Shown here in pieces: positions 1-6,462 of a DNA stretch of 11,412 nucleotides. The position numbers were made by a program, and so were the translations under genes. The first letter of the stretch is position 1. Each line of letters begins with the position of its first letter. The notes beneath the pieces are model-generated. The model did not search any database. It was not told where the DNA came from and saw only the letters and a program-made list of their open reading frames with translations. The stretch is from Vicinamibacteria bacterium (GTDB lineage Bacteria > Acidobacteriota > Vicinamibacteria > Vicinamibacterales > UBA2999): NCBI GenBank assembly GCA_025938035.1, contig JAICQE010000148.1, forward strand, positions 1 to 11,412, read 5' to 3'.

Positions 1-122
1 TCTGCAGAAAACGGCGACGGGAACGAACCGAACGATCCGAACGACCCGAACGATCCGAACGACCCGAACGATCCGAACGACCCGAACGATCCGAACGACC
101 CGAACGATTCGAACGAAGTCCC
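1..122. repeat. 9-bp tandem array (CCGAACGAY)n beyond the ankyrin gene stop
   Basis: From 28 to 108 there are nine back-to-back copies of CCGAACGAT or CCGAACGAC. The last base alternates T/C strictly, so the real period is 18 bp, repeated 4.5 times. Degenerate units flank it (about 17-27 and 109-117). There are no spacers, so it is not CRISPR. The array ends five bases before the TAG stop (123-125) of the minus-strand ankyrin gene, so it is the 3' flank of that gene. In plus-strand frame 1 it is open from the window edge to a TAA at 154-156 and would read Pro-Asn-Asp repeats; the T/C alternation is silent in that frame. It could therefore be the tail of a convergent gene, but a non-coding array is more likely because the other gene ends here also carry 9-nt arrays. 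Confidence 0.93.
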
Positions 123-1700
123 CTACGGCCCACTGGTAGCGACGGAGTGCTTGTAAATGGGTTCGTGAAACGCGGACTCGCCGCGCGGCCAGATGTCGTC
201 CCACACCCCTTGCGGCGGACCGAGCACGGGCCACACCGGGCTTCGCGCCATCAGGCGGGTTGCGCCCAGGCCGCGGAGGATCTGCGCTTCTTCGGTGTAG
301 ATCGGCGTCTGCAGCGCCATGAACGGCATGAAGCCCCGGGACTGCGTGTAGTCGAGCGCCGTCAGGCCATCCTGATCGACGGAGTCGAGGTCGATGCCCG
401 CCAGGGCCAGTTCCGTCATGACCGTCCTGAAGCGTTTGCGCACCGCATAGTGCAGCGCCGTGCCGCCGCGGATCTCCTCGGGGTGGTTGATCAGCGCGAC
501 GACGTTGACGTCCGCACCCGCCTTGTAGAGCAGGCGGATCAATTCCAGCGCCTGCGGTTCCGGCGACCGGCCCGCGAGCACGGCATGAATCGGAGTCTGC
601 CGGTCGGCGGTGGTGAGCGTCGGGTCCGCGCCGTGATCGAGCAGCAGCTTCACCATCTCGACGTCGCCGTTGAAGACGGCGCGGATGAGCGGCGTCACTC
701 CGCGGGTGTTCATCGCTCCAGGGGCGTTGGCCGGCTTGAAGAACAACTGCATGTTCGGGTTGGCGCCCCGCGCCAGCAGCGTCTTCACGACCTCCGTGCC
801 GCTGACCTTGTTCAGCGGATCGATGGACGAGCCTTTACCGCCGTCACGCCGGCTGCGCAGGTTGATGGCGTTGAGCAGCGGCGTCTCACCGAACATGTCC
901 CACTGATTGACGTCGGCGCCGGCCTGGATCAACCGGTCGGCGATGTCCCAATTGGCGTTCATGATCGCCACGAGCAGCGGCGAGACGCCGTCGGGATCGG
1001 GCAGGTTGATGTCGGCCTTGTGCCTGAGCAGGACCTCGACGCACGCCATGCAGTTCTCGCGCGCGGCGTAGGCCAGCGGCGACAGGCCACCGCTGTCGAG
1101 GCTCTTGGGCCGCCCCTCCGCCTGCACGTGACGCTGATAATTGCGATCCGTGGAACGGGCGTTGACGTCGGCGCCTTTGGAGATCAGCAGCTCCATCATC
1201 GCCGGGTGGCGGCGCGCCGACGCCCACATCAACGGCGTCTGTCCACCCCACTTCTCCTTCGCATCGATGGTGGCGCCAGCCTTGAGCAGCGCCTGCGCCG
1301 CGTCGATGTTGCCCGTTCGCGCAACGGCGTGGAGCGCGGTCTGCCCTTCGGGATTCGGCGAATCGGCGTCTGCTCCGGCTTCGAGCAGCACCTTCAGCAT
1401 CTCGGTGTCCGCCACTTCGGCCGCGAGGGTCATCGCCGTGACGCCGTAGTTGTTCGCCAGCTTCAGGTTGGCGCCGGCGCGCAGAAGACGCTTCGCCTCG
1501 GCGACGTCGCCCCTGTAGACCGCCCACTGCAGCGGCGTGCTGCCATCGTCGAAGCGACGGTTGACGTCCTGTTTCTGAGAGGAAGACGGGCCTGGCAGGG
1601 CCCGTCCCACATTGCTGGGCGAATCCGCGATCTGTGCTTCTGCGATCGTCGCCGCCAACATCGCGGCGGCGACGCTCGCCAGGATGAAACGGAACCTCAC
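123..1700 (-). CDS. Secreted ankyrin-repeat protein
   Basis: This is an exported repeat protein of about 525 residues. Residues 1-22 form a Sec signal peptide (RFRF, a hydrophobic Ala-rich core, AEA before Gln). A short Ser/Pro linker follows. About ten or eleven ankyrin repeats then run from residue 51 to about 480, with typical TPLxxA, LLxxGAD and DVN signatures; repeats 4-5 and 7-8 are separated by insertions. Repeat 5 has a Cys-x-x-Cys pair (C217, C220), possibly a disulfide. The C-terminal 40 residues are Trp/Pro-rich and not ankyrin. I chose GTG at 1700 because GAGG (1711-1708) lies 7 nt upstream. A GTG at 1706 would give a GTGA overlap with the DUF1552 stop but leaves only 1 nt to that GAGG. 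It is the last gene of the DUF1592/DUF1552 operon and is probably translationally coupled. Ankyrin repeats usually bind proteins, so an extracytoplasmic scaffold role is inferred. Confidence 0.9.
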   Translation of the reverse strand: MRFRFILASVAAAMLAATIAEAQIADSPSNVGRALPGPSSSQKQDVNRRFDDGSTPLQWAVYRGDVAEAKRLLRAGANLKLANNYGVTAMTLAAEVADTEMLKVLLEAGADADSPNPEGQTALHAVARTGNIDAAQALLKAGATIDAKEKWGGQTPLMWASARRHPAMMELLISKGADVNARSTDRNYQRHVQAEGRPKSLDSGGLSPLAYAARENCMACVEVLLRHKADINLPDPDGVSPLLVAIMNANWDIADRLIQAGADVNQWDMFGETPLLNAINLRSRRDGGKGSSIDPLNKVSGTEVVKTLLARGANPNMQLFFKPANAPGAMNTRGVTPLIRAVFNGDVEMVKLLLDHGADPTLTTADRQTPIHAVLAGRSPEPQALELIRLLYKAGADVNVVALINHPEEIRGGTALHYAVRKRFRTVMTELALAGIDLDSVDQDGLTALDYTQSRGFMPFMALQTPIYTEEAQILRGLGATRLMARSPVWPVLGPPQGVWDDIWPRGESAFHEPIYKHSVATSGP

Positions 1701-1702
1701 GG

Positions 1703-2986
1703 TCACACCTCGACGATGGGGCCGGTGCTGTCGGCGAACTTCTCGTAATCCTTCGTCGGCACGCCGGCGCGGTTCAGCATGGTCACGAGGATGTTGGCGT
1801 GCGGCGTGTTCTGCGGGAACGCCAGGTGCTGATTGCCCTTCACGCCGCCGCCCTTGCCGATGAGCGCCTGCGGCAGCGGATCGTTGTTGTGCGCGTCGCT
1901 GTTCGCCATGTTGCTGCCGAACAGGATGATCGAGTCGTCGAGGACCGACTTGTTGCCTTCCTTCATGTCGGCGAGCCGCTTGACGAACCTGGCAAACACC
2001 GCCGTGTGGTAGTTCTGGATCTTTCTGAGGTTGGCGATGCGGTCCGGGAATCCACCCCAGTGCGACGTCGGGTGGAACGCCTCGTGGACCTCCAGGTTCG
2101 GGTACGTCCGCATGCTCGCTTCCTCGACCATTTTCATCGACGCCACCCTGGTGCGATTGGTCTGGAAGGACAGCGCAATCATCTCGAACTGGATGTCGAG
2201 GAGCTCACCGAAGTCTTCGGGCGGGCCGAGCGGCGCGCCCGGCAGATCGCCAAGCGACCGGGCGTTCTCCTCGAGTTTCTGCACGCGCCGTTCGATCTCG
2301 CGCACCGAATCGAGGTACTCGCCGACCCGCGCGCGATCGCTCGCGTCGAGCCTGGCGTTCAGCGTCGCCGTCGATTCACGCACGTAGTCGAGCAGGCTGC
2401 CGGTGGTGCTCAGAATCGCCTCGCGCTCTTCTTTGGTGTCGCCCTGGCCGAACATCCCGTAGAACGCCTTGCGCGGATTGCTTTCCATCGGCAGCGCCTG
2501 CGTTGGCGTGCGGAACGAGATCATGCCGCCCGGCTCGCCGCAGAGTTCCAGCGATGGAAGCGGTGTGCCCTGTCCGAGATGCCGTGCGGCGATCTGATCC
2601 ACGGTCACGCCGACGCCGGTCTTGGCGTTGCGCGAGCGCGGGGACACGCAGTTCAGCCACGTCTCCTCGATGATGCCGTGCGGGCTCGAGCTCTCGCCGC
2701 CCTTGTTGCGAAGACCGCTGACAACGGTCACGTAGTCGCGGTGCGGCTCGAGGGGCTTGAGGATGAAGGGGAACTCGAAGTCGCGGCCGGTTTTCTTCGG
2801 CGTCCATTCCTCCTGCAGCGCCCCGTGCGGGAAGTAGACGAAGCCCAGGCGCGGATGCGGTGCCGCGGCGGTCTGCGCCCACGCGGTGCCTGCCGGAATC
2901 ATGGCATCGAGCAGCGGGAGCGCGATGGTCGCGCCTGCGCCTTTGAGAACCGTGCGCCGTGACAGATGCTTCTTGAACAGGAACAT
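1703..2986 (-). CDS. DUF1552 family Tat-exported protein
   Basis: The 427-residue product matches the DUF1552 family, recognised by overall sequence character. A twin-arginine signal is clear: SRRTVLKG at 9-16, a hydrophobic core, and probable cleavage after AWA (37), so it is exported folded. Family-like blocks include SSPHG (100-104), HEAFHPTSHWGG (301-312), SNMANSDAHNNDP (358-370) and a C-terminal NTPHANILVTML (393-404). These His/Asp/Asn-rich motifs resemble those of the neighbouring DUF1501 family, which is related to sulfatases and alkaline phosphatases; a metal-dependent hydrolase role is inference only. Residues 205-245 are helical and charged, possibly coiled coil. The ATG at 2986 has a strong AGGAGG 9 nt upstream. 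An in-frame ATG at 3043 is rejected because its extra 19 residues are encoded by repeat DNA and precede the Tat signal. It lies 67 bp after the DUF1592 gene, its usual partner. Confidence 0.93.
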   Translation of the reverse strand: MFLFKKHLSRRTVLKGAGATIALPLLDAMIPAGTAWAQTAAAPHPRLGFVYFPHGALQEEWTPKKTGRDFEFPFILKPLEPHRDYVTVVSGLRNKGGESSSPHGIIEETWLNCVSPRSRNAKTGVGVTVDQIAARHLGQGTPLPSLELCGEPGGMISFRTPTQALPMESNPRKAFYGMFGQGDTKEEREAILSTTGSLLDYVRESTATLNARLDASDRARVGEYLDSVREIERRVQKLEENARSLGDLPGAPLGPPEDFGELLDIQFEMIALSFQTNRTRVASMKMVEEASMRTYPNLEVHEAFHPTSHWGGFPDRIANLRKIQNYHTAVFARFVKRLADMKEGNKSVLDDSIILFGSNMANSDAHNNDPLPQALIGKGGGVKGNQHLAFPQNTPHANILVTMLNRAGVPTKDYEKFADSTGPIVEV

Positions 2987-2993
2987 CTCTAAG

Positions 2994-3001
2994 CTCCTCC
3001 T
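2994..3001 (-). promoter_or_regulatory. Strong ribosome binding site deciding the DUF1552 start
   Basis: The minus strand reads AGGAGGAG here, with 9 nt between AGGAGG and the ATG at 2986. It fixes the start at 2986 and rules out the longer frame from 3043. Confidence 0.85.
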
Positions 3002-3004
3002 GAA

Positions 3005-3030
3005 AGGCCGACCTGAAGGTCGGCCTCTAC
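3005..3030 (-). repeat. REP-like palindrome with GTAG head
   Basis: A perfect inverted repeat, aggccgacct (3005-3014) and aggtcggcct (3017-3026), is headed on the minus strand by GTAG (complement of 3027-3030). It sits between the DUF1592 stop and the DUF1552 ribosome binding site. No T-run follows, so it is not a classic terminator. Its GTAG head, stem sequence and TTCAGG core match two copies inside the DUF1592 gene (4346-4370 and 5451-5475), so I read it as one family of REP-like elements. In the operon mRNA it would fold as a stable hairpin and could alter RNA stability or polarity. Confidence 0.8.
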
Positions 3031-3032
3031 CC

Positions 3033-3053
3033 CACCCAGGCAACCCAGGCTAC
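3033..3053 (-). repeat. 9-nt-period array directly after the DUF1592 stop
   Basis: On the minus strand the sequence directly after the TGA (3056-3054) is GTAGCCTGGGTTGCCTGGG, about two copies of a 9-nt unit (CCTGGGTTG). It runs into the GTAG-headed REP-like hairpin. The same unit follows the lipoprotein and kinase stops. Confidence 0.8.
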
Positions 3054-5591
3054 TCATCTCGCCGCCGTTTTCGTGACCGCCCGGTCCGCGTAGTCGGCTT
3101 CCCTCTTTCTGAACGCGTCGCTCGAAACCACGCCAAGGACGATGGACTTGAAGCGGTAGTTGTCCGCGGCCGCCTGGCGAACGATGCGGCGAACCGTGGG
3201 CATGTCGCGGTAATCAAGGCTCCGGCCCAGCGCGTACGTCATCAGGTTTTCCGTGAGCGCCTGCACGAACTGACGATCGGGCCGCTCGACCAGCTGGCGG
3301 CGCAGGTCATCCGGGCCGCCGATCTTCGTGCCGTCCGGCAGTTGACCCGCGGTATCGATGAAACCGAGCGTGTCGGGGTCGTGGCCGCGATACTGCCCCA
3401 CCGCGTTGAAGTTCTCCAGCGCCAGGCCGAGCGGATCCATGATGCCGTGGCACGCGAAGCATGTCGGCTTCTCGCGATGCTGCTCGAGCCGCGCCCGCAG
3501 CGTACGCGCCGGCTGGCCGCGTCCGTTTTCCGGCAGCGCAGGGACGTCGAGCGGCGGGTTGGCCGGCGGCGTGCCGAGCAGCCGCTCCAGAATCCAGGCG
3601 CCGCGCAGGACCGGCGAGGTCCGATTCGGATAGGCCGTCAGCATCAGGACGGCACCCTTGCCCAACAGGCCGTGACGGGGAGTCTGCTCGAGCGTCACGC
3701 GACGGAAGTGGGCACCCTTGACCGTCTCGATGCCGTAGTGCATCGCCAGACGCTCGTTGAGGAACGTGTGATTCGCGGTCAGGAGATCCATGACGCTGCG
3801 GTCGCTGCGCAGGATGCTGTCGACGAACAGCCGGAGTTCATCCTTCAGCGGTTCACGGATGTCCAGCAGGCCGCTCGCGTAGGGGAACTGGCCGCGATCG
3901 GGAGTGATCTCGTCCAGCTTGGCAACCTGGAGCCACTGGAACGCGAAGTCCTCGCTGACCGAGCTGGCGCGCGGGTCGGCAAGCATCCGCGTGACCTGCG
4001 CGCTCAACACCTCCGGCCTGCTGAGGCGCGAGCCGGTCGCCAGCGTCAGCAGTTCGTCGTCCGGGATGCTGCTCCACAGGAAGAACGAGAGGCGCGACGC
4101 CAGTTCGAGGTCGCTCAACGTGCGCGACGCGCCCGCGGTGTTCCCGGCCTCGACGCGGTAGAGGAAATGCGGGCTGGCGAGGATGGCGCTCAAGGCGTCG
4201 CGGACGCCGGCGTCGAAACCGCCCTTGGCGTGGCCCGATTTGTAGAACGCCATCAGCGGCGCGACGTCTTCCTGCGTAACCGGACGGCGGAACGCGCGCC
4301 GCGCCAGGTTTTCGACGATCTTCAGCGCGCATGCCGCCTCGTTCTGGTCCGCCTGAGGGCGGACACTACGTATGGCGGTTTCAGGATGACAGATGAAAAT
4401 CTTCGCGCGGCTGGGCGACTGGCTCATGCCGGTAACAGCAAGCGGCCCCCGGATCTGCAGCGCGTGCGCTGCCTGGATCCGCTCCTGACCGCCTTCGAGC
4501 GCCGTCGTCCGCGTCCGCTCGTCGCTCTCGGCGAAGCTGCGGTGCACGAAGGTGACCGCCAGCCGTTTCTGACCGGCGGTGGTCTTGAAGCGGATCTTCC
4601 GCAGCCGGCCGTTGATCTCTTCAACCGCCGCGTCGAGCCGCTGGTCGATCGCCTTGTGGTCCAGTTCGCCGCCGATGTTGGTGCGATAAATCTCCTTGCC
4701 GTCGAGGAGCACGACCACCGTGTTCTCGAACTCCATCCGCGGCACTTCGCGCGCCATCGCCATGTCGCCGATGGTGAGCTCGTAGTCACCGTCCGCCGGG
4801 AAGTTGTGCTCGACGTAGAAGCCGCCGCGCGTCCCGAATGGCATTCCCTCGAGGCGATGCTGCTGGCGGCCCGTTCCGGGCGCCCCGCTCGGCGGCAACG
4901 AAATCACCATGTTCTCGACGTCGCCGTAGGTCGTGGTGATCGGAAGGGCCTTCGGATTGCCAACCGCCTCGATCGCGACGGAGCGCGCGGCAAAGATGTA
5001 CTGGTCGATGAAGTTGGGCGAGACCTGGAGCGCGGACGCGTCGTTGTCGAAGTGGCCCTTGATGTTGTCGTCGGGCAGCAGCGTCCTCGCGTCGACGTTC
5101 AGCCCGATCAGATCGCGGATCGCGTTCTCGTATTCGCGCCGATTGAGGCGGCGCAGCGGCACGCGGCCGGGGGCCGCCGCGGCATTGGCCGCGGTGTCGA
5201 TTTCCTTTTCCAGCCACGAGACAAACGTAGCGACCGTTTGACTGTCCGGGCGCTTCATGCCTGCTGGCGGCATCAGGCCGCCGCGCAGTTTGCGAATGAC
5301 CTTTTCGGCGACCTCGGCGTTCTGCGGTGCGTTCAGATCCAGCCCGGAAAGCACCAGACCACCCTGCTTCGCGCGGTCGTTATGGCAGCCGAGACAGAAC
5401 TGATCGACAACCGCACTTTGCGGCGTCGCACCCGTCTTCGCGCCCTGGGGCGTAGTGTCCGCCTTCAGGCGGGCCTGCGGGTCCGGGGCCGGCGGCGTCT
5501 GAGCCTGCCCTCCCGTCACACGGATGCCTGCCGCCGCGAGGTAGGCCAAAACGGCCGCCGTCGCGATACCTGTTCTGAAAACGCCCTTCAT
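3054..5591 (-). CDS. DUF1592 family diheme cytochrome-like exported protein
   Basis: The 845-residue product is a Planctomycete-type cytochrome (DUF1592 and associated domains). A Sec signal or N-terminal anchor (about 5-30) is followed by a linker and a c-type heme motif CLGCH (66-70). Next come a DUF1587-like region (about 146-212, RLNRREYENAIRDLIGL), a beta-rich region with DYELTIG (about 255-385), DUF1595-like (420-450), DUF1592-like (about 468-595), DUF1588-like (about 628-735, with GLLGKGAVLM and a second heme motif CFACH at 711-715) and DUF1585-like (about 748-825). Two heme sites imply electron transfer outside the cytoplasm; the substrate is unknown. I start at ATG 5591 because it precedes a signal peptide. 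The frame is open to 5741, but those 50 residues come from repeat DNA. No good ribosome binding site is visible. Two REP-like elements lie in frame in the linkers at residues 39-47 and 405-416. Confidence 0.93.
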   Translation of the reverse strand: MKGVFRTGIATAAVLAYLAAAGIRVTGGQAQTPPAPDPQARLKADTTPQGAKTGATPQSAVVDQFCLGCHNDRAKQGGLVLSGLDLNAPQNAEVAEKVIRKLRGGLMPPAGMKRPDSQTVATFVSWLEKEIDTAANAAAAPGRVPLRRLNRREYENAIRDLIGLNVDARTLLPDDNIKGHFDNDASALQVSPNFIDQYIFAARSVAIEAVGNPKALPITTTYGDVENMVISLPPSGAPGTGRQQHRLEGMPFGTRGGFYVEHNFPADGDYELTIGDMAMAREVPRMEFENTVVVLLDGKEIYRTNIGGELDHKAIDQRLDAAVEEINGRLRKIRFKTTAGQKRLAVTFVHRSFAESDERTRTTALEGGQERIQAAHALQIRGPLAVTGMSQSPSRAKIFICHPETAIRSVRPQADQNEAACALKIVENLARRAFRRPVTQEDVAPLMAFYKSGHAKGGFDAGVRDALSAILASPHFLYRVEAGNTAGASRTLSDLELASRLSFFLWSSIPDDELLTLATGSRLSRPEVLSAQVTRMLADPRASSVSEDFAFQWLQVAKLDEITPDRGQFPYASGLLDIREPLKDELRLFVDSILRSDRSVMDLLTANHTFLNERLAMHYGIETVKGAHFRRVTLEQTPRHGLLGKGAVLMLTAYPNRTSPVLRGAWILERLLGTPPANPPLDVPALPENGRGQPARTLRARLEQHREKPTCFACHGIMDPLGLALENFNAVGQYRGHDPDTLGFIDTAGQLPDGTKIGGPDDLRRQLVERPDRQFVQALTENLMTYALGRSLDYRDMPTVRRIVRQAAADNYRFKSIVLGVVSSDAFRKREADYADRAVTKTAAR
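4346..4370 (-). repeat. REP-like element inside the DUF1592 coding sequence (sense copy)
   Basis: The palindrome gtccgcc (4347-4353) and ggcggac (4358-4364), loop TGAG, has the GTAG head on the minus (coding) strand. It matches the reverse-oriented copy at 5451-5475 at 23 of 25 positions. It encodes most of TAIRSVRPQADQ (residues 405-416), between ICHPE and NEAAC, where I would expect a short linker leading into the DUF1595-like region. The reading frame is intact. Confidence 0.78.
5451..5475 (+). repeat. REP-like element inside the DUF1592 coding sequence (antisense copy)
   Basis: The stem gtccgcc (5457-5463) and ggcgggc (5468-5474), with one imperfect pair, is preceded by cgtagt on the plus strand, opposite to the gene. 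It encodes residues 39-47 (around RLKADTTPQ) in the flexible stretch between signal peptide and first heme motif. It matches the 4346-4370 copy at 23 of 25 positions in reverse orientation, so it is read in another frame and gives a different peptide. Confidence 0.78.
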
Positions 5592-5628
5592 TCTTGGTGT
5601 CAATTGTCGCACTGATCCGCCCGTGCGA

Positions 5629-5657
5629 AGTCTAGACAAGCGAGGGCGTGAGATCAA
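5629..5657 (-). promoter_or_regulatory. Possible sigma70-type promoter of the DUF1592 operon
   Basis: The minus strand has TTGATC (5657-5652), a 17-bp spacer and TAGACT (5634-5629): four of six matches to each consensus box at ideal spacing. Transcription would start near 5622, about 30 nt before ATG 5591. It lies downstream of the 5681-5770 repeat hairpin, so the operon could be transcribed separately from the lipoprotein gene. The boxes are short, so chance is possible. Confidence 0.4.
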
Positions 5658-5680
5658 CGGAAATGGCCGTGTTTTGAAGG

Positions 5681-5770
5681 GGTTGCCTGGGTAGCTAGGT
5701 GGCTTGGATGGGTGAATGCGCTCATCACGCGTCCCAGCCACCCAGGCAACCCAGGCAACCCAGGCTACCT
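5681..5770. repeat. Facing 9-nt-period arrays forming a large imperfect inverted repeat
   Basis: Left arm 5681-5713 begins ggttgcctgggtagctagg. Right arm 5733-5770 holds ccaggcaac units and ends ggctacct. The reverse complement of the right arm matches the left with a few mismatches and a one-base gap, separated by about 19 bp, so it can form a long hairpin. In transcript orientation the right arm starts at the lipoprotein stop: the TAG (5767-5765) is itself the TAG of GTAGCCTGGG. It may end the lipoprotein transcript or insulate the operon promoter, but no T-run is present. Confidence 0.8.
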
Positions 5771-6301
5771 AAGGCGCACCGTCCCCTCGATCGACCCGCC
5801 GCCTGAGTTGGTCACGAAGTCGAACAGCCGCTCGATCGTGAAGCTGCCGCTCGCGTTGGCGAAGCGTCCCGTTCCGCCGGTGATGGTGGCGTTTTCGATC
5901 ACGAGGAGCACGGTGGGGGTTTCTGTCGGCAGGCCGTAACCGGTCCAATGCGCCGTCAGCAAGTCGCCATTGGCCGCGGTGAATTCATAGGTCCCGGTCC
6001 CAGTCCCCGTTGTCAGATCAACCGTTTCGTCGTACTCGAATGTGAACCGGCCCAGCTGAGTCGCATTGCCTGTGCCTTCCCCTGACACGACCAACGTCGT
6101 CGGGCCGGGAAACGCAAGGGTGTAAACCCCCTCGAGCCTGCCGTTGAATGGCAGGCCCACCGCGGCGCGTAACGAGAGTCCGCCGCCGGACGCGGACGGT
6201 TGGACTGGATTGGCCATCTCGCCACACCCCGCAGTCACTCCCGCGAGCGCGAATCCAACGATGGCATGACCGAGTTTTCGTCGTAGGGCCTGAGACTGCA
6301 T
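5765..6301 (-). CDS. Small predicted lipoprotein, beta-rich, unknown function
   Basis: The 178-residue product has a short signal with basic start (RRKLGH), a hydrophobic stretch and a lipobox-like VTAGC with Cys26 as the probable lipidated residue. The mature part is Gly/Thr-rich and predicted beta: YTLAFPGP, GRFTFEYDETVDL, a TGTGTGTYEF turn, and a C-terminal block ENATITGGTGRFANASGSFTIERLF (in two halves, 136-148 and 149-160). That block resembles small secreted beta-barrel proteins in which TGGTGRF followed by GSF recurs (dirigent or allene-oxide-cyclase-like folds). This is a loose resemblance, and I do not assign a function. The start at 6301 is chosen over 6328 because GGAGG lies 4 nt upstream and the signal begins there. 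The stop codon lies within a 9-nt repeat unit. It is on the same strand as the DUF1592 operon but 173 bp upstream. Confidence 0.82.
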   Translation of the reverse strand: MQSQALRRKLGHAIVGFALAGVTAGCGEMANPVQPSASGGGLSLRAAVGLPFNGRLEGVYTLAFPGPTTLVVSGEGTGNATQLGRFTFEYDETVDLTTGTGTGTYEFTAANGDLLTAHWTGYGLPTETPTVLLVIENATITGGTGRFANASGSFTIERLFDFVTNSGGGSIEGTVRLR

Positions 6302-6462
6302 ATCTCCTCCGCAGAGAGGCCGAACCATTCAGCTCCTCACCTGGTAAGGCGCGGTCCGCGGCAAAAGATGCAGTTGCAGGATTCGACCGCACCCTGCGCC
6401 TTCCTTGGATATGAGGATGAAGGCGAACGCGCTGCTAGAATCCGGCCTCTGGAGCGTCCCAG
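6302..6462. other. Divergent intergenic region
   Basis: This 161-bp region separates the minus-strand lipoprotein gene from the plus-strand sigma/kinase pair. It carries the lipoprotein ribosome binding site (GGAGG at 6310-6306, minus), an extended -10 element for the sigma gene, and GGAG at 6451-6454. I see no clear promoter for the lipoprotein gene and no operator-like palindrome. Confidence 0.6.
6433..6441 (+). promoter_or_regulatory. Possible extended -10 promoter of the sigma/kinase operon
   Basis: TGCTAGAAT fits the extended -10 pattern TGnTAnAAT, with no recognisable -35 at 16-18 bp. Transcription would start near 6448, leaving about 15 nt before the GTG at 6463, with GGAG (6451-6454) 8 nt upstream of it. 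An alternative-sigma promoter, perhaps autoregulated, cannot be excluded. Confidence 0.4.

Noticed and set aside
28..117. CRISPR-like array
   Set aside because: The units are 9 bp and contiguous with no spacers.
147..1748. A 533-codon plus-strand frame
   Set aside because: It is antisense to the ankyrin gene. Its regular look merely mirrors the ankyrin repeats.
1799..2962. A 387-codon plus-strand frame
   Set aside because: It is antisense to the DUF1552 gene, which has a Tat signal and strong ribosome binding site; the shadow has neither.
3005..3026. Rho-independent terminator between DUF1592 and DUF1552
   Set aside because: The stem is strong but there is no T-run on the minus strand after it, and the ribosome binding site follows almost at once. 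A REP-like element explains it better.
2987..3043. An N-terminal extension of DUF1552 to 3043
   Set aside because: It is encoded by the REP-like hairpin and array, would bury the Tat signal, and ignores the AGGAGG at 2996-3001.
2886..5615. A 909-codon open frame on the plus strand
   Set aside because: It is antisense to the DUF1592 gene, whose domains and heme motifs are clear. Its product is Arg/Ala/Val-rich with no domain, as expected for antisense frames in high-GC DNA.
5592..5741. An N-terminal extension of the DUF1592 protein to 5741
   Set aside because: The extra 50 residues precede the signal peptide and are partly encoded by the 9-nt array and the putative promoter region.
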